DNA of 26,923 bases from a virus. A program made the position numbers and the translations under genes. The stretch covers positions 1 through 26,923 of IMG/VR virus record IMGVR_UViG_3300046009_004047. One strand, given 5' to 3'. The first letter of the stretch is position 1, and each line of letters opens with the position of its first letter. The notes beneath the pieces were generated by a model. That model saw nothing but the letters and a program-made list of their open reading frames with translations, was not told where the DNA came from and searched no databases. This document shows, in pieces, positions 1 to 6,827 of this stretch.

Positions 1-1497
1 GGAGCTATTTCAAATTCAACTTTGGTTGAAAAAACCGGATTAAATCCGTTTTCAAATTTGACCCCTGAAAATTCTGAAACTCATTTTGAAAATGTTGCTC
101 AGATTCCCGTGGAACATAGCGTGGAACAATTGAATCTAAATGACAATCATTCTCATTCGCCTTTCAGTCTTCCGCCCGGTTTGTTAGGCGATTTAGCAAG
201 CTTCATCCATAACTACGCCATTAGGCCCGTGCCAGAGATAGCTTTAGCATCAGCAATAGGTTTAATGGCAGGCATAACAGGCCGAGCCTATAACATAAGC
301 GGGACGGGCTTAAATCAATACGTTTTGGTTCTAGCCCAAACCGGAACCGGCAAAGAAGCCGCTACACGCGGGATTAATGCCTTATTGCATGAGATTGCAA
401 AGGTTGTTCCAAGCGCAAATGAATTTATAGGCCCATCAGTAATCAGCAGTAGTCAGGCTTTGATTAAAAAATTAAGTAAACATAAAAGTTTCGTCTCCAT
501 AGTTGGTGAATTTGGAAGTAAACTACAATTAATGACCGGCAAAAATGCCAGTCCATCAGATCGCGGTTTATTGATAGCTATGCTTGATTTATTCAATAAA
601 AGCGGTCATGGTGATTATTTTGGATCAATGGCCTATTCTGATAATGATAAAAATATTGAGTCATTAAAAAGCCCTTCTTTTAGTTTGTTAGGTGAAAGTA
701 CACCAGATACTTTTTACCAAGCAATAGATGAAAAAACGATCCAGTCTGGTTTTGTTCCACGTTTTACAGTTATCGAATATTTAGGTGATAGGCCAAACAT
801 AAACGATATGCCCACAAAATTGAGTGACAATTATTCATTGATAGATTCTCTTGCTAAATTGTGCGCACAATGCTTAATGTTAAATAATGAGCATAAAGTT
901 ATTAATGTCCAGGTTGATGAAGAATCAGCTTTAATCCTGGATAAATACAATGTATTTTGTGATGAACAAATTAGAGGCAAAGACGAGGCATCGCGGCAAA
1001 TATGGAACCGTGCGCATTTAAAAGTGTTAAAACTTGCCGCGTTAGTTGCAGTAGGTATTAATAGTTTTAATCCGATCATTACAAAAGACAATGTATTGTG
1101 GGCAATAGGCATTGAAAATGAAAATATAAAAAGAATATTGTTTAAGTTTCACAATGGCTTAACTGGTCAGAATAGCGACATAAACGAACAGATACAAAAC
1201 ATTGAATTGATAAAAGTAATACAACAATGGTTATTTAAACCCTTTAGTCGATTAGGTGGTTTCAAAGATTGTGAGTATCTACATACTTTGCGCATTGTTC
1301 CACATAAGTTTATATTGATAAAATTACAAGCAAAAAAGTGTTTTAAAGATGACAAACTAGGCTCAACTATTGCAATCAAACGAGCTTTAAAAAGCTTGGA
1401 AGAATCAGGCGACATACTTAGTACACGTAACAAAGAATTATATAAAACTAATCAGTTAGTTTACACAATTCAAAACATTGATACTTTTATAGAATAA
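1..1497 (+). CDS. DUF3987-family ATPase/primase-associated protein (5' end outside window)
   Basis: The frame is open from base 1 with no stop, so this is the 3' part of a longer gene; the TTG at 22 is only an internal codon. A P-loop AQTGTGKE lies near nt 334-357, preceded by a hydrophobic strand (YVLVL). Further on, the segment SLLGESTPDTFYQA (about nt 680-725) and SGFVPRFTVIEYLGDRP are typical of DUF3987 (YfjI-like) proteins. These are found in phages and mobile elements, often next to or fused with primase or TOPRIM domains. The likely role is in phage DNA replication, as a cytoplasmic ATPase; this is inferred from the family. It ends just before a bidirectional terminator and converges with the minus-strand operon. 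Family call fairly sure, role less so. A primase or bifunctional N-terminus could lie upstream of the window. Confidence 0.8.
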   Translation, partial: GAISNSTLVEKTGLNPFSNLTPENSETHFENVAQIPVEHSVEQLNLNDNHSHSPFSLPPGLLGDLASFIHNYAIRPVPEIALASAIGLMAGITGRAYNISGTGLNQYVLVLAQTGTGKEAATRGINALLHEIAKVVPSANEFIGPSVISSSQALIKKLSKHKSFVSIVGEFGSKLQLMTGKNASPSDRGLLIAMLDLFNKSGHGDYFGSMAYSDNDKNIESLKSPSFSLLGESTPDTFYQAIDEKTIQSGFVPRFTVIEYLGDRPNINDMPTKLSDNYSLIDSLAKLCAQCLMLNNEHKVINVQVDEESALILDKYNVFCDEQIRGKDEASRQIWNRAHLKVLKLAALVAVGINSFNPIITKDNVLWAIGIENENIKRILFKFHNGLTGQNSDINEQIQNIELIKVIQQWLFKPFSRLGGFKDCEYLHTLRIVPHKFILIKLQAKKCFKDDKLGSTIAIKRALKSLEESGDILSTRNKELYKTNQLVYTIQNIDTFIE

Positions 1498-1501
1498 AAA
1501 A

Positions 1502-1522
1502 AAGCCGGTATTAAACCGGCTT
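1502..1522. terminator. Bidirectional intrinsic terminator
   Basis: Perfect 8-bp stem AAGCCGGT/ACCGGCTT with loop ATTAA. It is flanked by an A-run on the left and a T-rich stretch on the right, so it can stop transcription from both sides. It sits between the converging DUF3987 gene and the minus-strand operon, as expected for a shared terminator. Confidence 0.85.
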
Positions 1523-1530
1523 ATTAATTT

Positions 1531-1770
1531 TTATAACTCTAATTCTTTAACAATTTTATATAAAGCTGTTTCTATGTGGGAATCATTTAGATATTTATAT
1601 AAAACATTACTAGCATAAATATACAACTTAGCAGCGTTAAATAAATCCCATATAAACCTTTTTTCTCTATCTATCCCATATCCTAATGATTTATGAATTT
1701 TTACCTTTTCTTTATCTAAAGAATCAATAGAATTTTTAATATAATCATAATGTTCTGGCTTTATTTTCAT
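1531..1770 (-). CDS. Small hypothetical phage protein (79 aa)
   Basis: Last gene of the minus-strand operon. It starts at ATG 1770, six bases after the stop of the upstream gene, with GTAGGT upstream as a modest ribosome site. The protein is lysine- and tyrosine-rich and probably helical, with no signal peptide or membrane segment. No family recognised. Its place in a run of compact, co-oriented small genes suggests an early-expressed accessory or host-takeover function, but that is inference from context only. Confidence 0.6.
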   Translation of the reverse strand: MKIKPEHYDYIKNSIDSLDKEKVKIHKSLGYGIDREKRFIWDLFNAAKLYIYASNVLYKYLNDSHIETALYKIVKELEL

Positions 1771-1775
1771 TTTAA

Positions 1776-1979
1776 TTACCTACTTAATAGTTTATTACAA
1801 GCACTTTCGTATATTTGTTTTGCATTATCGTTTAAAGTTTCAACACTTAATAATGGACTAGGTTTAAAATACTTTTGCATTTTACAAAATCTTAAATATT
1901 CAATTGACCATTGCCCAGAATGGCAATGCATTAATGCTAAGTACCAAGCTTCCACAATATTAAATCTATGAAAATACAT
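1776..1979 (-). CDS. Small hypothetical phage protein (67 aa)
   Basis: Starts at ATG 1979 with AAGGA about a dozen bases upstream; five bases separate it from the preceding gene. The sequence is rich in aromatic residues, histidine and cysteine in its first half (FHRFNIVEAWYLALMHCHSG) and is predicted to be helical. No transmembrane segment or known motif was recognised. It belongs to the same minus-strand operon as its neighbours and is probably translated by coupling. Function unknown. An overlapping plus-strand frame at 1750-1971 was judged a shadow. Confidence 0.6.
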   Translation of the reverse strand: MYFHRFNIVEAWYLALMHCHSGQWSIEYLRFCKMQKYFKPSPLLSVETLNDNAKQIYESACNKLLSR

Positions 1980-1984
1980 TTTAA

Positions 1985-2221
1985 TTAATCCTTATTAAAT
2001 TTATAAACATTTAATTCGATTACATCACCCATTAAACCACTAACATTATCACGACTAAAAAACTTTTCGCCAACAATTTCAAATGTACAATTGTTAAAAC
2101 GTGGGTATAGAAAGTTATTTAATTGTTCAATTTCTTCGTCACTTAATCCGGTTTCATCATCGTTATAAATTGCTGGTAAATAATGTTCCAATATTTGAAT
2201 AGTATGTATTAATTCTAACAT
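1985..2221 (-). CDS. Small acidic hypothetical phage protein (78 aa)
   Basis: A GTG at 2230 is possible, but the ATG at 2221 has AAGGTGA at good spacing and lies just after the upstream stop, so 2221 is preferred. The N-terminal half (LELIHTIQILEHYLPAI, then an acidic DDETGLSDEEIEQL segment) looks like two helices. The C-terminal half looks like beta strands (CTFEIVGEKFF, VIELNVYKF). Proteins of this general look are common among small phage early genes, but I cannot name a function. Part of the minus-strand early operon. Confidence 0.65.
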   Translation of the reverse strand: MLELIHTIQILEHYLPAIYNDDETGLSDEEIEQLNNFLYPRFNNCTFEIVGEKFFSRDNVSGLMGDVIELNVYKFNKD

Positions 2222-2226
2222 TTTAA

Positions 2227-2505
2227 TCACCTTTCAATATTTACAGTTAGACATTCTGTATATTTTTTGCCGATGTATAAAGTAGAACAGTTTGAAAAAC
2301 AAATTGCCTTTACACGCTGCCAGCGATTGTTAAATTTAATCATATAATTTGTGGGCATGGCTGAACCATAGCCGCTTATTGTTTGGCCTTTACGCGGCAA
2401 ATATTTAGTTTCTTTTATTTCAACTTCAATTGTACAATAAGAATGGTAACCACCTATTTGATTAGGATTATTGCTTTTTTCTTTCGTGTGGATATATGCT
2501 TTCAT
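2227..2505 (-). CDS. Hypothetical phage protein (92 aa), likely all-beta
   Basis: Starts at ATG 2505 with TGGAGT upstream, inside the stop region of the preceding gene. The protein has alternating hydrophobic strands and several basic residues (IEVEIKETKYLPRKG, YMIKFNNRWQRVKAICF). This suggests a compact beta fold that could bind nucleic acid, though no diagnostic motif is present. Three cysteines do not form a CxxC pair. Function unknown. The gene is embedded in the minus-strand operon, with an overlap-free gap of five bases to each neighbour. Confidence 0.65.
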   Translation of the reverse strand: MKAYIHTKEKSNNPNQIGGYHSYCTIEVEIKETKYLPRKGQTISGYGSAMPTNYMIKFNNRWQRVKAICFSNCSTLYIGKKYTECLTVNIER

Positions 2506-2511
2506 TGTTAT

Positions 2512-2865
2512 TTACTCCATTTCTTCATCTTCAATAATTTCTTCATCAAATAAATTTTTCTTTTCCTCATTGGTCATTAGTTCATAACAATATGCCCACA
2601 AATCACCATCTTGATGTAATCTAAAAACATTGCCATTTTCATCAACATATTTCGCATTGTTTAAAATCCATTCCCATGATTCCCGGTAATATTCACTATC
2701 AGGATCAATAGCATCTATCCACCAATCCTTATTTTCTTTAGTTAAGCCCCAAGCTTTGCAATGTTCTGTAGCTTCATTGTTGTCATTATCTGTTAAAAAA
2801 TCACGCGGGATATAGATTCCACGTGCATCTGATAAAATTAAATTTACAGCGTTTAAGTTGTTCAT
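2512..2865 (-). CDS. Acidic hypothetical phage protein (117 aa)
   Basis: A GTG at 2874 would add three residues. ATG 2865 is preferred because GGAG lies seven or so bases upstream. The protein is strongly acidic, tryptophan-rich in the middle (WGLTKENKDWWIDAIDPDS, then YYRESWEWILNNA) and ends in a run of glutamates. No membrane segment. Its charge pattern recalls small phage proteins that mimic DNA or bind host enzymes, but that is speculation; no family recognised. The upstream gene's stop overlaps its ribosome-binding site, so coupled translation is likely. Confidence 0.65.
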   Translation of the reverse strand: MNNLNAVNLILSDARGIYIPRDFLTDNDNNEATEHCKAWGLTKENKDWWIDAIDPDSEYYRESWEWILNNAKYVDENGNVFRLHQDGDLWAYCYELMTNEEKKNLFDEEIIEDEEME

Positions 2866-2870
2866 TTTAT

Positions 2871-3053
2871 TCACTCCAAACCTTTAGTTGTTATTAGTTG
2901 CGGTATAGCTTCACATTTAAACCATGCCATTTTAAAATTAGTTTTTAGATAATTTTCAGCTTGATCTTTAGTCATTGGTTCATTAGAAACCTTTTTAACT
3001 ATTCTACCGTGAACGTTTGTTATACACGGGAAGAACAATAATTCAGCGTTCAT
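2871..3053 (-). CDS. Small hypothetical phage protein (60 aa)
   Basis: Starts at ATG 3053 with a clear AAGGA site. It has a short hydrophobic N-terminus (LLFFPCI) that is too short for a membrane span, then a basic middle and a helical segment KDQAENYLKTNFKMAWF. Function unknown. It is the first gene after a 109-base spacer carrying a strong hairpin, so its messenger leader is structured. Confidence 0.6.
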   Translation of the reverse strand: MNAELLFFPCITNVHGRIVKKVSNEPMTKDQAENYLKTNFKMAWFKCEAIPQLITTKGLE

Positions 3054-3082
3054 TAGATTTTCCTTATATTGAAATTAAGCTT

Positions 3083-3148
3083 GCTGGCTGCCATTGTGGG
3101 CAATACCCGCTACCCTAGCTAGGCTTTGAGCTTACAAGGGCAGCCAGC
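3083..3148 (-). other. Large intergenic hairpin in the early minus-strand operon
   Basis: Perfect 10-bp arms GCTGGCTGCC (3083-3092) and GGCAGCCAGC (3139-3148) continue, after one mismatch, with TTGT/ACAA, giving a 15-position stem (3083-3097/3134-3148). The loop holds a GGG/CCC mini-stem and the palindrome CCTAGCTAGG (3114-3123). No poly-T follows directly on either strand, so it is not a standard terminator. It lies in the 5' leader of the 60-aa gene and the 3' tail of the 283-aa gene. It could be a processing site, attenuator or small RNA. It also includes one TGTGGGCA copy. Confidence 0.6.
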
Positions 3149-3162
3149 GTAAAATTTAGCGG

Positions 3163-4014
3163 CTAATTTTGCAAGGTTCGACCATCCTGGCATTTAATTT
3201 CATACAAAAATGGAAATTCTGAGATTACATTCAAAATTTCACTGACAACTTCGGCGCTAACTGGCGATCTCCAACCAAATGAAAATCGATCGATGTGGGG
3301 ATAATAAATTACATTATCGATTTTAATTCCATTGTCTAAAAACCACATCATTCCATCATGTTTTACATTTGCTGTTTTAATTTGTTTATCGCGTTCGTTA
3401 ATTAAATCAGTACGCTGTTTTAATAATCTGGCTTTATCGCGTTCATTGTTGCCGTATGTTTGGGCTTGGATGTATTTATGTAATAATTCTGCTAACTCAC
3501 TTTCTGTTAGTGGTTTTCTATCACCTTTATACGATACAGGTTGCAAACGTGTTAAATATAACTGGCCCTTTTCTAAATATTCTGAACCTATGCAATGTGG
3601 GCAAAATTCAGGGCTTTGTTCTGTTTTGCTTTCTTGGTGCCCACAATACCCACATGAAAGCGTATTGTTTCTTAGGTTTACAATTTCTTCAGTAATTTCC
3701 AAGTAGTGACCGCGTTTGATATTTTTGTTTGGTAAACAAGCATCCATAGCCCAGTCAAACACTCTTAAACCTTTTGAACTAATACCTTCAATCGGTGCGG
3801 TATTCCATTGGTTGTCAAATATTTGTTTAGTTTCAAGTTCAACTTCAATACCATTTTTTGCAAAGTCGAGATAGTGTGAATTTCCACCCCAAGTTTCAAA
3901 GCATTTTAAACCTTTAGCTTTTAATGTTTTAACTAGTTCGTTATATGCTGTTTTTTCTTCAGCATTAGCAATGTTAAAATAATATGATCTTAATGTTGTT
4001 TTGATTGTTTTCAT
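3163..4014 (-). CDS. Zinc-ribbon-containing hypothetical phage protein (283 aa)
   Basis: Starts at ATG 4014 with AAGGAAC upstream. A zinc-ribbon-like site is visible: C121-x2-C124, then C138-x2-C141 (CGYCG ... CPHC). It is followed by a long charged helix (about residues 175-220, KARLLKQRTDLINERDKQ) and a beta-rich C-terminus. The N-terminal 100 residues are mixed alpha/beta with no recognised motif. Zinc ribbons of this type usually bind nucleic acid or stabilise a protein-protein interface; which applies here is unknown. It is the largest gene of the minus-strand early operon. Family not recognised. Confidence 0.75.
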   Translation of the reverse strand: MKTIKTTLRSYYFNIANAEEKTAYNELVKTLKAKGLKCFETWGGNSHYLDFAKNGIEVELETKQIFDNQWNTAPIEGISSKGLRVFDWAMDACLPNKNIKRGHYLEITEEIVNLRNNTLSCGYCGHQESKTEQSPEFCPHCIGSEYLEKGQLYLTRLQPVSYKGDRKPLTESELAELLHKYIQAQTYGNNERDKARLLKQRTDLINERDKQIKTANVKHDGMMWFLDNGIKIDNVIYYPHIDRFSFGWRSPVSAEVVSEILNVISEFPFLYEIKCQDGRTLQN

Positions 4015-4052
4015 TTTATGTTCCTTTTAGTTATGTTTTAGTTGCTGTTCAA

Positions 4053-4373
4053 TTATACACGATAAGCGCGTTTATCGCTACCGTTTAAATTCATTAGCGC
4101 ATCATAGTAATTTGCTATCAGTTTTAAATCTTCACGATCCTGGGCTGTTCTGGCTGCATTTGTGTACAAGGTTGGAGTGTAGCCACCTTTAGCGTTTACC
4201 AGATCAATAATACCGTCAAAAGCACTATGTTTTTTAATCAGTCGATCAACTTTAGCAGTCAATCTAATGTCGGATGGAATTTCATTAATCATTTTTAATT
4301 GCTCACGTTTTGTAAACAAGTTGTTGTTTGTCATTACAACATTAGCTAATTTAATTTGTAGTTGAATGTTCAT
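4053..4373 (-). CDS. First gene of the leftward early operon, hypothetical (106 aa)
   Basis: An upstream TTG at 4433 keeps the frame open, but it coincides with a promoter -35 box. ATG 4373 is therefore chosen, giving a 106-residue protein. The N-terminus is helical (NIQLQIKLANVVMTNNNLF). It is followed by a charged region, a GYTPTLYTNAARTAQDREDL segment and a helical end. Basic residues are frequent. No known domain recognised. Being closest to the control region, it is a candidate early regulator, but no helix-turn-helix could be identified by eye. Confidence 0.65.
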   Translation of the reverse strand: MNIQLQIKLANVVMTNNNLFTKREQLKMINEIPSDIRLTAKVDRLIKKHSAFDGIIDLVNAKGGYTPTLYTNAARTAQDREDLKLIANYYDALMNLNGSDKRAYRV

Positions 4374-4405
4374 TTTGTTTTGTCCGGTTTGTTTTTGTTG
4401 GTTAC

Positions 4406-4433
4406 AGTTTAGCGTTTTGTATGGAATTGTCAA
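4406..4433 (-). promoter_or_regulatory. Leftward sigma70-type promoter
   Basis: On the minus strand, TTGACA (4433-4428) is followed after 16 bases by TAAACT (4411-4406), with a start point expected near 4399 and the first ATG at 4373. The perfect -35 box and position at the head of the minus-strand operon support it. The -10 box is imperfect. Confidence 0.65.
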
Positions 4434-4463
4434 GAATTTTTGTATAATTTTTTTTAATGTATG

Positions 4464-4824
4464 AAAATCAATGACTTAAAAATACTTGCCCACAAATATC
4501 TGTATGGATTTAGCTGTTTTGTATAAAATTTAGTCAATTTGAGGAAATTCTTGTATGAAAAATTTTTATTATTTTTAATTATTAGTTCAAATATAATTGA
4601 AATGACATGGCTTTAAATTGTTAAGTGATTGATTTTGAACGAGTTAATTTTAATTTATTGAAGTGTTTTTAACTTTTATTATTGTGCCCAAAAGTGAGTT
4701 AAGTTATTGATTTTAAAGAGGAAAATGCCGTTTTATTATAAAATTATCGTTTTTCTAAAAACACCCCCTTTTTATAATTTACAAATAAAACTTGTATATA
4801 ATTTGTAAGTCATTGATTCTAAAG
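4464..4824. repeat. Four spaced copies of TAAGTNATTGATTYT
   Basis: Copies: minus strand at 4464-4478 (read as AAAATCAATGACTTA on plus), and plus strand starting at 4622, 4700 and 4806. The one variable position after AAGT is C, G, T, C, and the matches extend into A/T-rich flanks. Spacings are irregular (about 150, 78 and 106 bases). Similar spaced copies act as operators or iterons in other phages. The core was not noticed elsewhere in the window. Confidence 0.65.
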
Positions 4825-4933
4825 GATTAACAAGAAATTCTTGTAAATATATAAAATATATATATATATATAATAATAAATAAATAATAACTAATAAAAA
4901 ACTAACTAACATCAACACTTTGCAAAAAATCGT

Positions 4934-4995
4934 GTATGATTTTTTTAAGTAAATCCAGCTCAGCAAAAAATATTTGTAATTTAAAAAAATCATAC
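4934..4995. repeat. 15-bp perfect inverted repeat upstream of rightward operon
   Basis: Arms GTATGATTTTTTTAA (4934-4948) and TTAAAAAAATCATAC (4981-4995) with a 32-base spacer. The left arm also forms a smaller AAAAAATC/GATTTTTT hairpin with the bases just before it. It lies immediately upstream of the TTGACA at 5012, so it could be a protein-binding dyad controlling rightward early transcription. Confidence 0.6.
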
Positions 4996-5116
4996 GGAAA
5001 AAAACGCAAAATTGACAAAAAATTTTGTAAGGGTTTTTTATGAATTTTTTATAGTTGCTTTTATGATTTTTTTATGGTATTTTTCAGCGTCAAAATCATC
5101 AAAAGGCAGACTTAAA

Positions 5117-5611
5117 ATGACAAACGAAGCTAATAATGTGGGCATAGAAAAGCCTAACATCCTGGAACAAATGGAAATAGGTGAGGTTAAACACTTTGAT
5201 GTAAACACTACTGAAGCACGGCAAGTTAAAAAACTTATTCCACAATATAGATACAAACAATTAACTTTCAAACTTGTTAAACTTGGTAATCAATTGATCG
5301 TTAGTCGATTGCCAGACAAAACAATTGTGGGTAATTATGAAATGGCGCTATTCAAATGTTCCAACAAAGCAGCTGATTTGATTGTTGAAGGATCAGACAA
5401 TCGTATAGACTTGGAACCACCATTTGACGCTGTATTTCCTTTATATAAGATGACAATAGGTCAATCGTTCGCTTTGCCATTGATTGAACCAAAATACAAA
5501 CGCTTTACAATTGAAAATGAAATAAAGAAATACTGCAAAAGAAATGAAAAACAATTTAAAGTAATCGAGCATTCAAAGCTTGGTTTGTTTGAAGTTGCAA
5601 GGATCGCTTAA
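5117..5611 (+). CDS. Early phage protein with two copies of a small repeated domain (164 aa)
   Basis: The frame could start at TTG 5012, but that overlaps promoter-like sequence and would add an AT-driven hydrophobic leader. ATG 5117 with AAGG ten bases upstream is preferred. Two similar segments are visible. The first begins NILEQMEIGEVKHF and ends LGNQLIVSRL; the second begins PLYKMTIGQSFALP and ends KLGLFEVARI. Each has the pattern M-x-I-G-x(2-3)-F ... (G)-L-x-V-x-R. The same pattern recurs at the end of the 191-aa protein at 6828. Function unknown, probably cytoplasmic. First gene of the rightward early operon. Confidence 0.75.
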   Translation: MTNEANNVGIEKPNILEQMEIGEVKHFDVNTTEARQVKKLIPQYRYKQLTFKLVKLGNQLIVSRLPDKTIVGNYEMALFKCSNKAADLIVEGSDNRIDLEPPFDAVFPLYKMTIGQSFALPLIEPKYKRFTIENEIKKYCKRNEKQFKVIEHSKLGLFEVARIA

Positions 5612-5750
5612 AATGCTTAAAGACACAATTCTAAATGTTTTATTGTGGGCATTGTTAATCGGCTTTTGACCTGCAACAATTCTGTTTACTGTTATAATAA
5701 TTGTGGGCATGTTATGCAAATCATCTTAATTTTGTTATGGAGTTATTAAA

Positions 5751-5894
5751 ATGAAAAATCGAATCGAATTTAAAAAACCAGCCACATGCCCTTCAGCTAT
5801 CTGGAACAATGCGAACCACGATACAAGGCTTGCTATCTTATGCGCTAGTATGAGTAAACGCTTTGTTGATAAACTGATAGCATTAACATGGTAG
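5751..5894 (+). CDS. Small hypothetical phage protein (47 aa)
   Basis: ATG 5751 with a good GGAG site at 5739-5742. The 47-residue product is basic and contains CPSAIWNNANHDTRLAILCA, with no membrane segment. The strong ribosome site and the overlap of its end with the next start (5888) support it as real. Function unknown. Confidence 0.55.
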   Translation: MKNRIEFKKPATCPSAIWNNANHDTRLAILCASMSKRFVDKLIALTW

Positions 5895-5977
5895 GTTTAA
5901 TACTGCAAAAACTGATCGAATACATGCCAGTGTTTTTTATACTGGTTTTAATTGCTAACTTACTAAGGTTAATCTAA
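5888..5977 (+). CDS. Single-span membrane micropeptide (29 aa)
   Basis: ATG 5888 overlaps the end of the preceding small gene, and its TAA overlaps the next ATG (5977). The 29-residue product is almost entirely one hydrophobic helix (MPVFFILVLIANLLRLI after a short polar start). The back-to-back overlaps on both sides argue for a translated micropeptide rather than chance. It may be an inner-membrane early protein; function unknown. Confidence 0.45.
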   Translation: MVGLILQKLIEYMPVFFILVLIANLLRLI

Positions 5978-6153
5978 TGACTAAAATAAAAGAATTATCA
6001 CAATTGCCTAACAAAATAGGTTTTGAATTCATTGGAATAGGTAAAGATAACCAAAAATATGATTGTAATGTATACTACGACAATGTTAAAAATATACATA
6101 GGATCGGTGGACAAGCTAACTATAATCAATTAAAAGGATGGACTAACAAATGA
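5977..6153 (+). CDS. Small hypothetical phage protein (58 aa)
   Basis: ATG 5977 shares its A with the preceding TAA, and its TGA overlaps the next ATG at 6150. The protein is mixed alpha/beta with a KIGFEFIGIGKDNQKYDCNV segment and no membrane span. No family recognised. The tight overlaps indicate coupled translation in the rightward early operon. Confidence 0.55.
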   Translation: MTKIKELSQLPNKIGFEFIGIGKDNQKYDCNVYYDNVKNIHRIGGQANYNQLKGWTNK

Positions 6154-6362
6154 CTCAAGACAACTTAATTGAAGGTGAGGAAAAGACTGTCCTTTTAACT
6201 GAAAAAGAATTAAACAGGATGATCCAGGTAGCTAGGTCTATCGAACGTGAAGAAATTGCTTTAATGTTATCTAAGGATGCTAAAGACAAAAACAGCACAA
6301 CACGCGCAACAATTGCAAGGTTGATTGATTTAGTACGTTCAAGGTCAAACAATGACACCTGA
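6150..6362 (+). CDS. Small helical hypothetical phage protein (70 aa)
   Basis: ATG 6150 overlaps the preceding stop by four bases (ATGA). The protein is predicted helical: KELNRMIQVARSIEREEIALML, then TRATIARLIDLVRSRSN. The pattern could support dimerisation or DNA binding, but no defined motif is present. The gene overlaps the nuclease gene downstream by 11 bases, so the two are probably translated together. Confidence 0.65.
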   Translation: MTQDNLIEGEEKTVLLTEKELNRMIQVARSIEREEIALMLSKDAKDKNSTTRATIARLIDLVRSRSNNDT

Positions 6363-6777
6363 ACAACTAGCTAAATCAGGTAGTGAGCATGCACACCAGA
6401 CAGCATTATTTGCTTGGTGTGCATTGAACGTTAATCAATATCCTGAACTTAAATGGTTTCATGCTATACCTAATGGCGGCAATCGTGGCGATACAGCACA
6501 ATCGAGAGCCATTGAAGGTGGTAGAATGAAAGCTGAAGGCGTTAAGCGTGGTGTTGCTGATTGTTTCTTACCTGTTAAATGTGGGCACTGGTCAGGCTTA
6601 TATATTGAAATGAAAAAGGTAGACTTAAAACCTAAAACAGCTAAATCAAATGGCGGTTTGAGTGTTGCACAAATTGAGTTTAAAAAGTTTGTGCAAAATC
6701 AAGGGTATGGATGGGTGGTGTGCTATGGATGGGTAGAAGCTAAAGATATTTTAATTCAATACTTGACACAAAGTTAA
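6352..6777 (+). CDS. VRR-NUC family nuclease (141 aa)
   Basis: The core shows the VRR-NUC pattern of the PD-(D/E)xK superfamily. There is HQTALFAWCAL near the start, then WFHAIPNGGNRGD, KAEGVKRGVADCFLP (the catalytic aspartate region), LYIEMKK (the E-x-K) and a final LSVAQIEF ... GWVVCYGW. The length matches stand-alone phage VRR-NUC proteins. Such enzymes cleave branched or structured DNA, and some are proposed Holliday-junction resolvases, so a role in resolving replication or packaging intermediates is plausible. Family assignment is strong; the exact substrate is inference. Last gene before a new promoter. Confidence 0.9.
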   Translation: MTPEQLAKSGSEHAHQTALFAWCALNVNQYPELKWFHAIPNGGNRGDTAQSRAIEGGRMKAEGVKRGVADCFLPVKCGHWSGLYIEMKKVDLKPKTAKSNGGLSVAQIEFKKFVQNQGYGWVVCYGWVEAKDILIQYLTQS

Positions 6778-6790
6778 AACTGTATAAAAT
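6763..6790 (+). promoter_or_regulatory. Rightward sigma70-type promoter
   Basis: TTGACA (6763-6768), 16-base spacer, TAAAAT (6785-6790); start expected near 6797, about 30 bases before the next ATG. The -35 box overlaps the end of the nuclease gene. It would drive the 191-aa gene and the downstream structured RNA, up to the terminator at 7658-7686. Confidence 0.75.
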
Positions 6791-6827
6791 TAACAGCGTA
6801 CAAACATTAATAATTTTGGAGAATAAA

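Larger units (their letters stand above)
4434..5116. other. AT-rich divergent control region (possible operator/origin)
   Basis: About 680 bases without a convincing gene lie between the leftward and rightward early operons. The stretch is extremely AT-rich, including an alternating TA tract at 4858-4872. It holds four spaced repeats of TAAGTNATTGATTYT, a 15-bp perfect inverted repeat at 4934-4995, one TGCCCACA motif (4487-4494), several TTGTATAAT-like boxes and a TTGACA at 5012. Repeats plus an AT-rich unwinding-prone segment fit either an operator array or a replication origin. The sequence alone does not decide between them. Confidence 0.55.

Noticed and set aside
3332-3706. Plus-strand frames opposite the zinc-ribbon gene
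   Set aside because: Antisense shadows of a well-supported minus-strand gene, with no ribosome site of their own.
4725-4808. 27-codon frame MPFYYKIIVF... with a GAGGAAA site in the control region
   Set aside because: The ribosome-like site is good, but the peptide is composition-driven, isolated, and its stop overlaps a repeat copy; not enough to call a gene.
5012-5116. Extended start (TTG) giving a 35-residue hydrophobic leader to the 164-aa protein
   Set aside because: It overlaps promoter-like TTGACA sequence, and the leader's Phe/Ile/Leu content follows from poly-T DNA; the ATG at 5117 is better.
5613-5669. 18-codon hydrophobic frame after the 164-aa gene
   Set aside because: Too short, with no clear ribosome site. 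It may just reflect the TGTGGGCA motif in a T-rich stretch.
5666-5698. Promoter TTGACC ... TATAAT before the 47-aa gene
   Set aside because: The spacer is 21 bases, outside the usual range; a start here is possible but not supported enough to list as a promoter.
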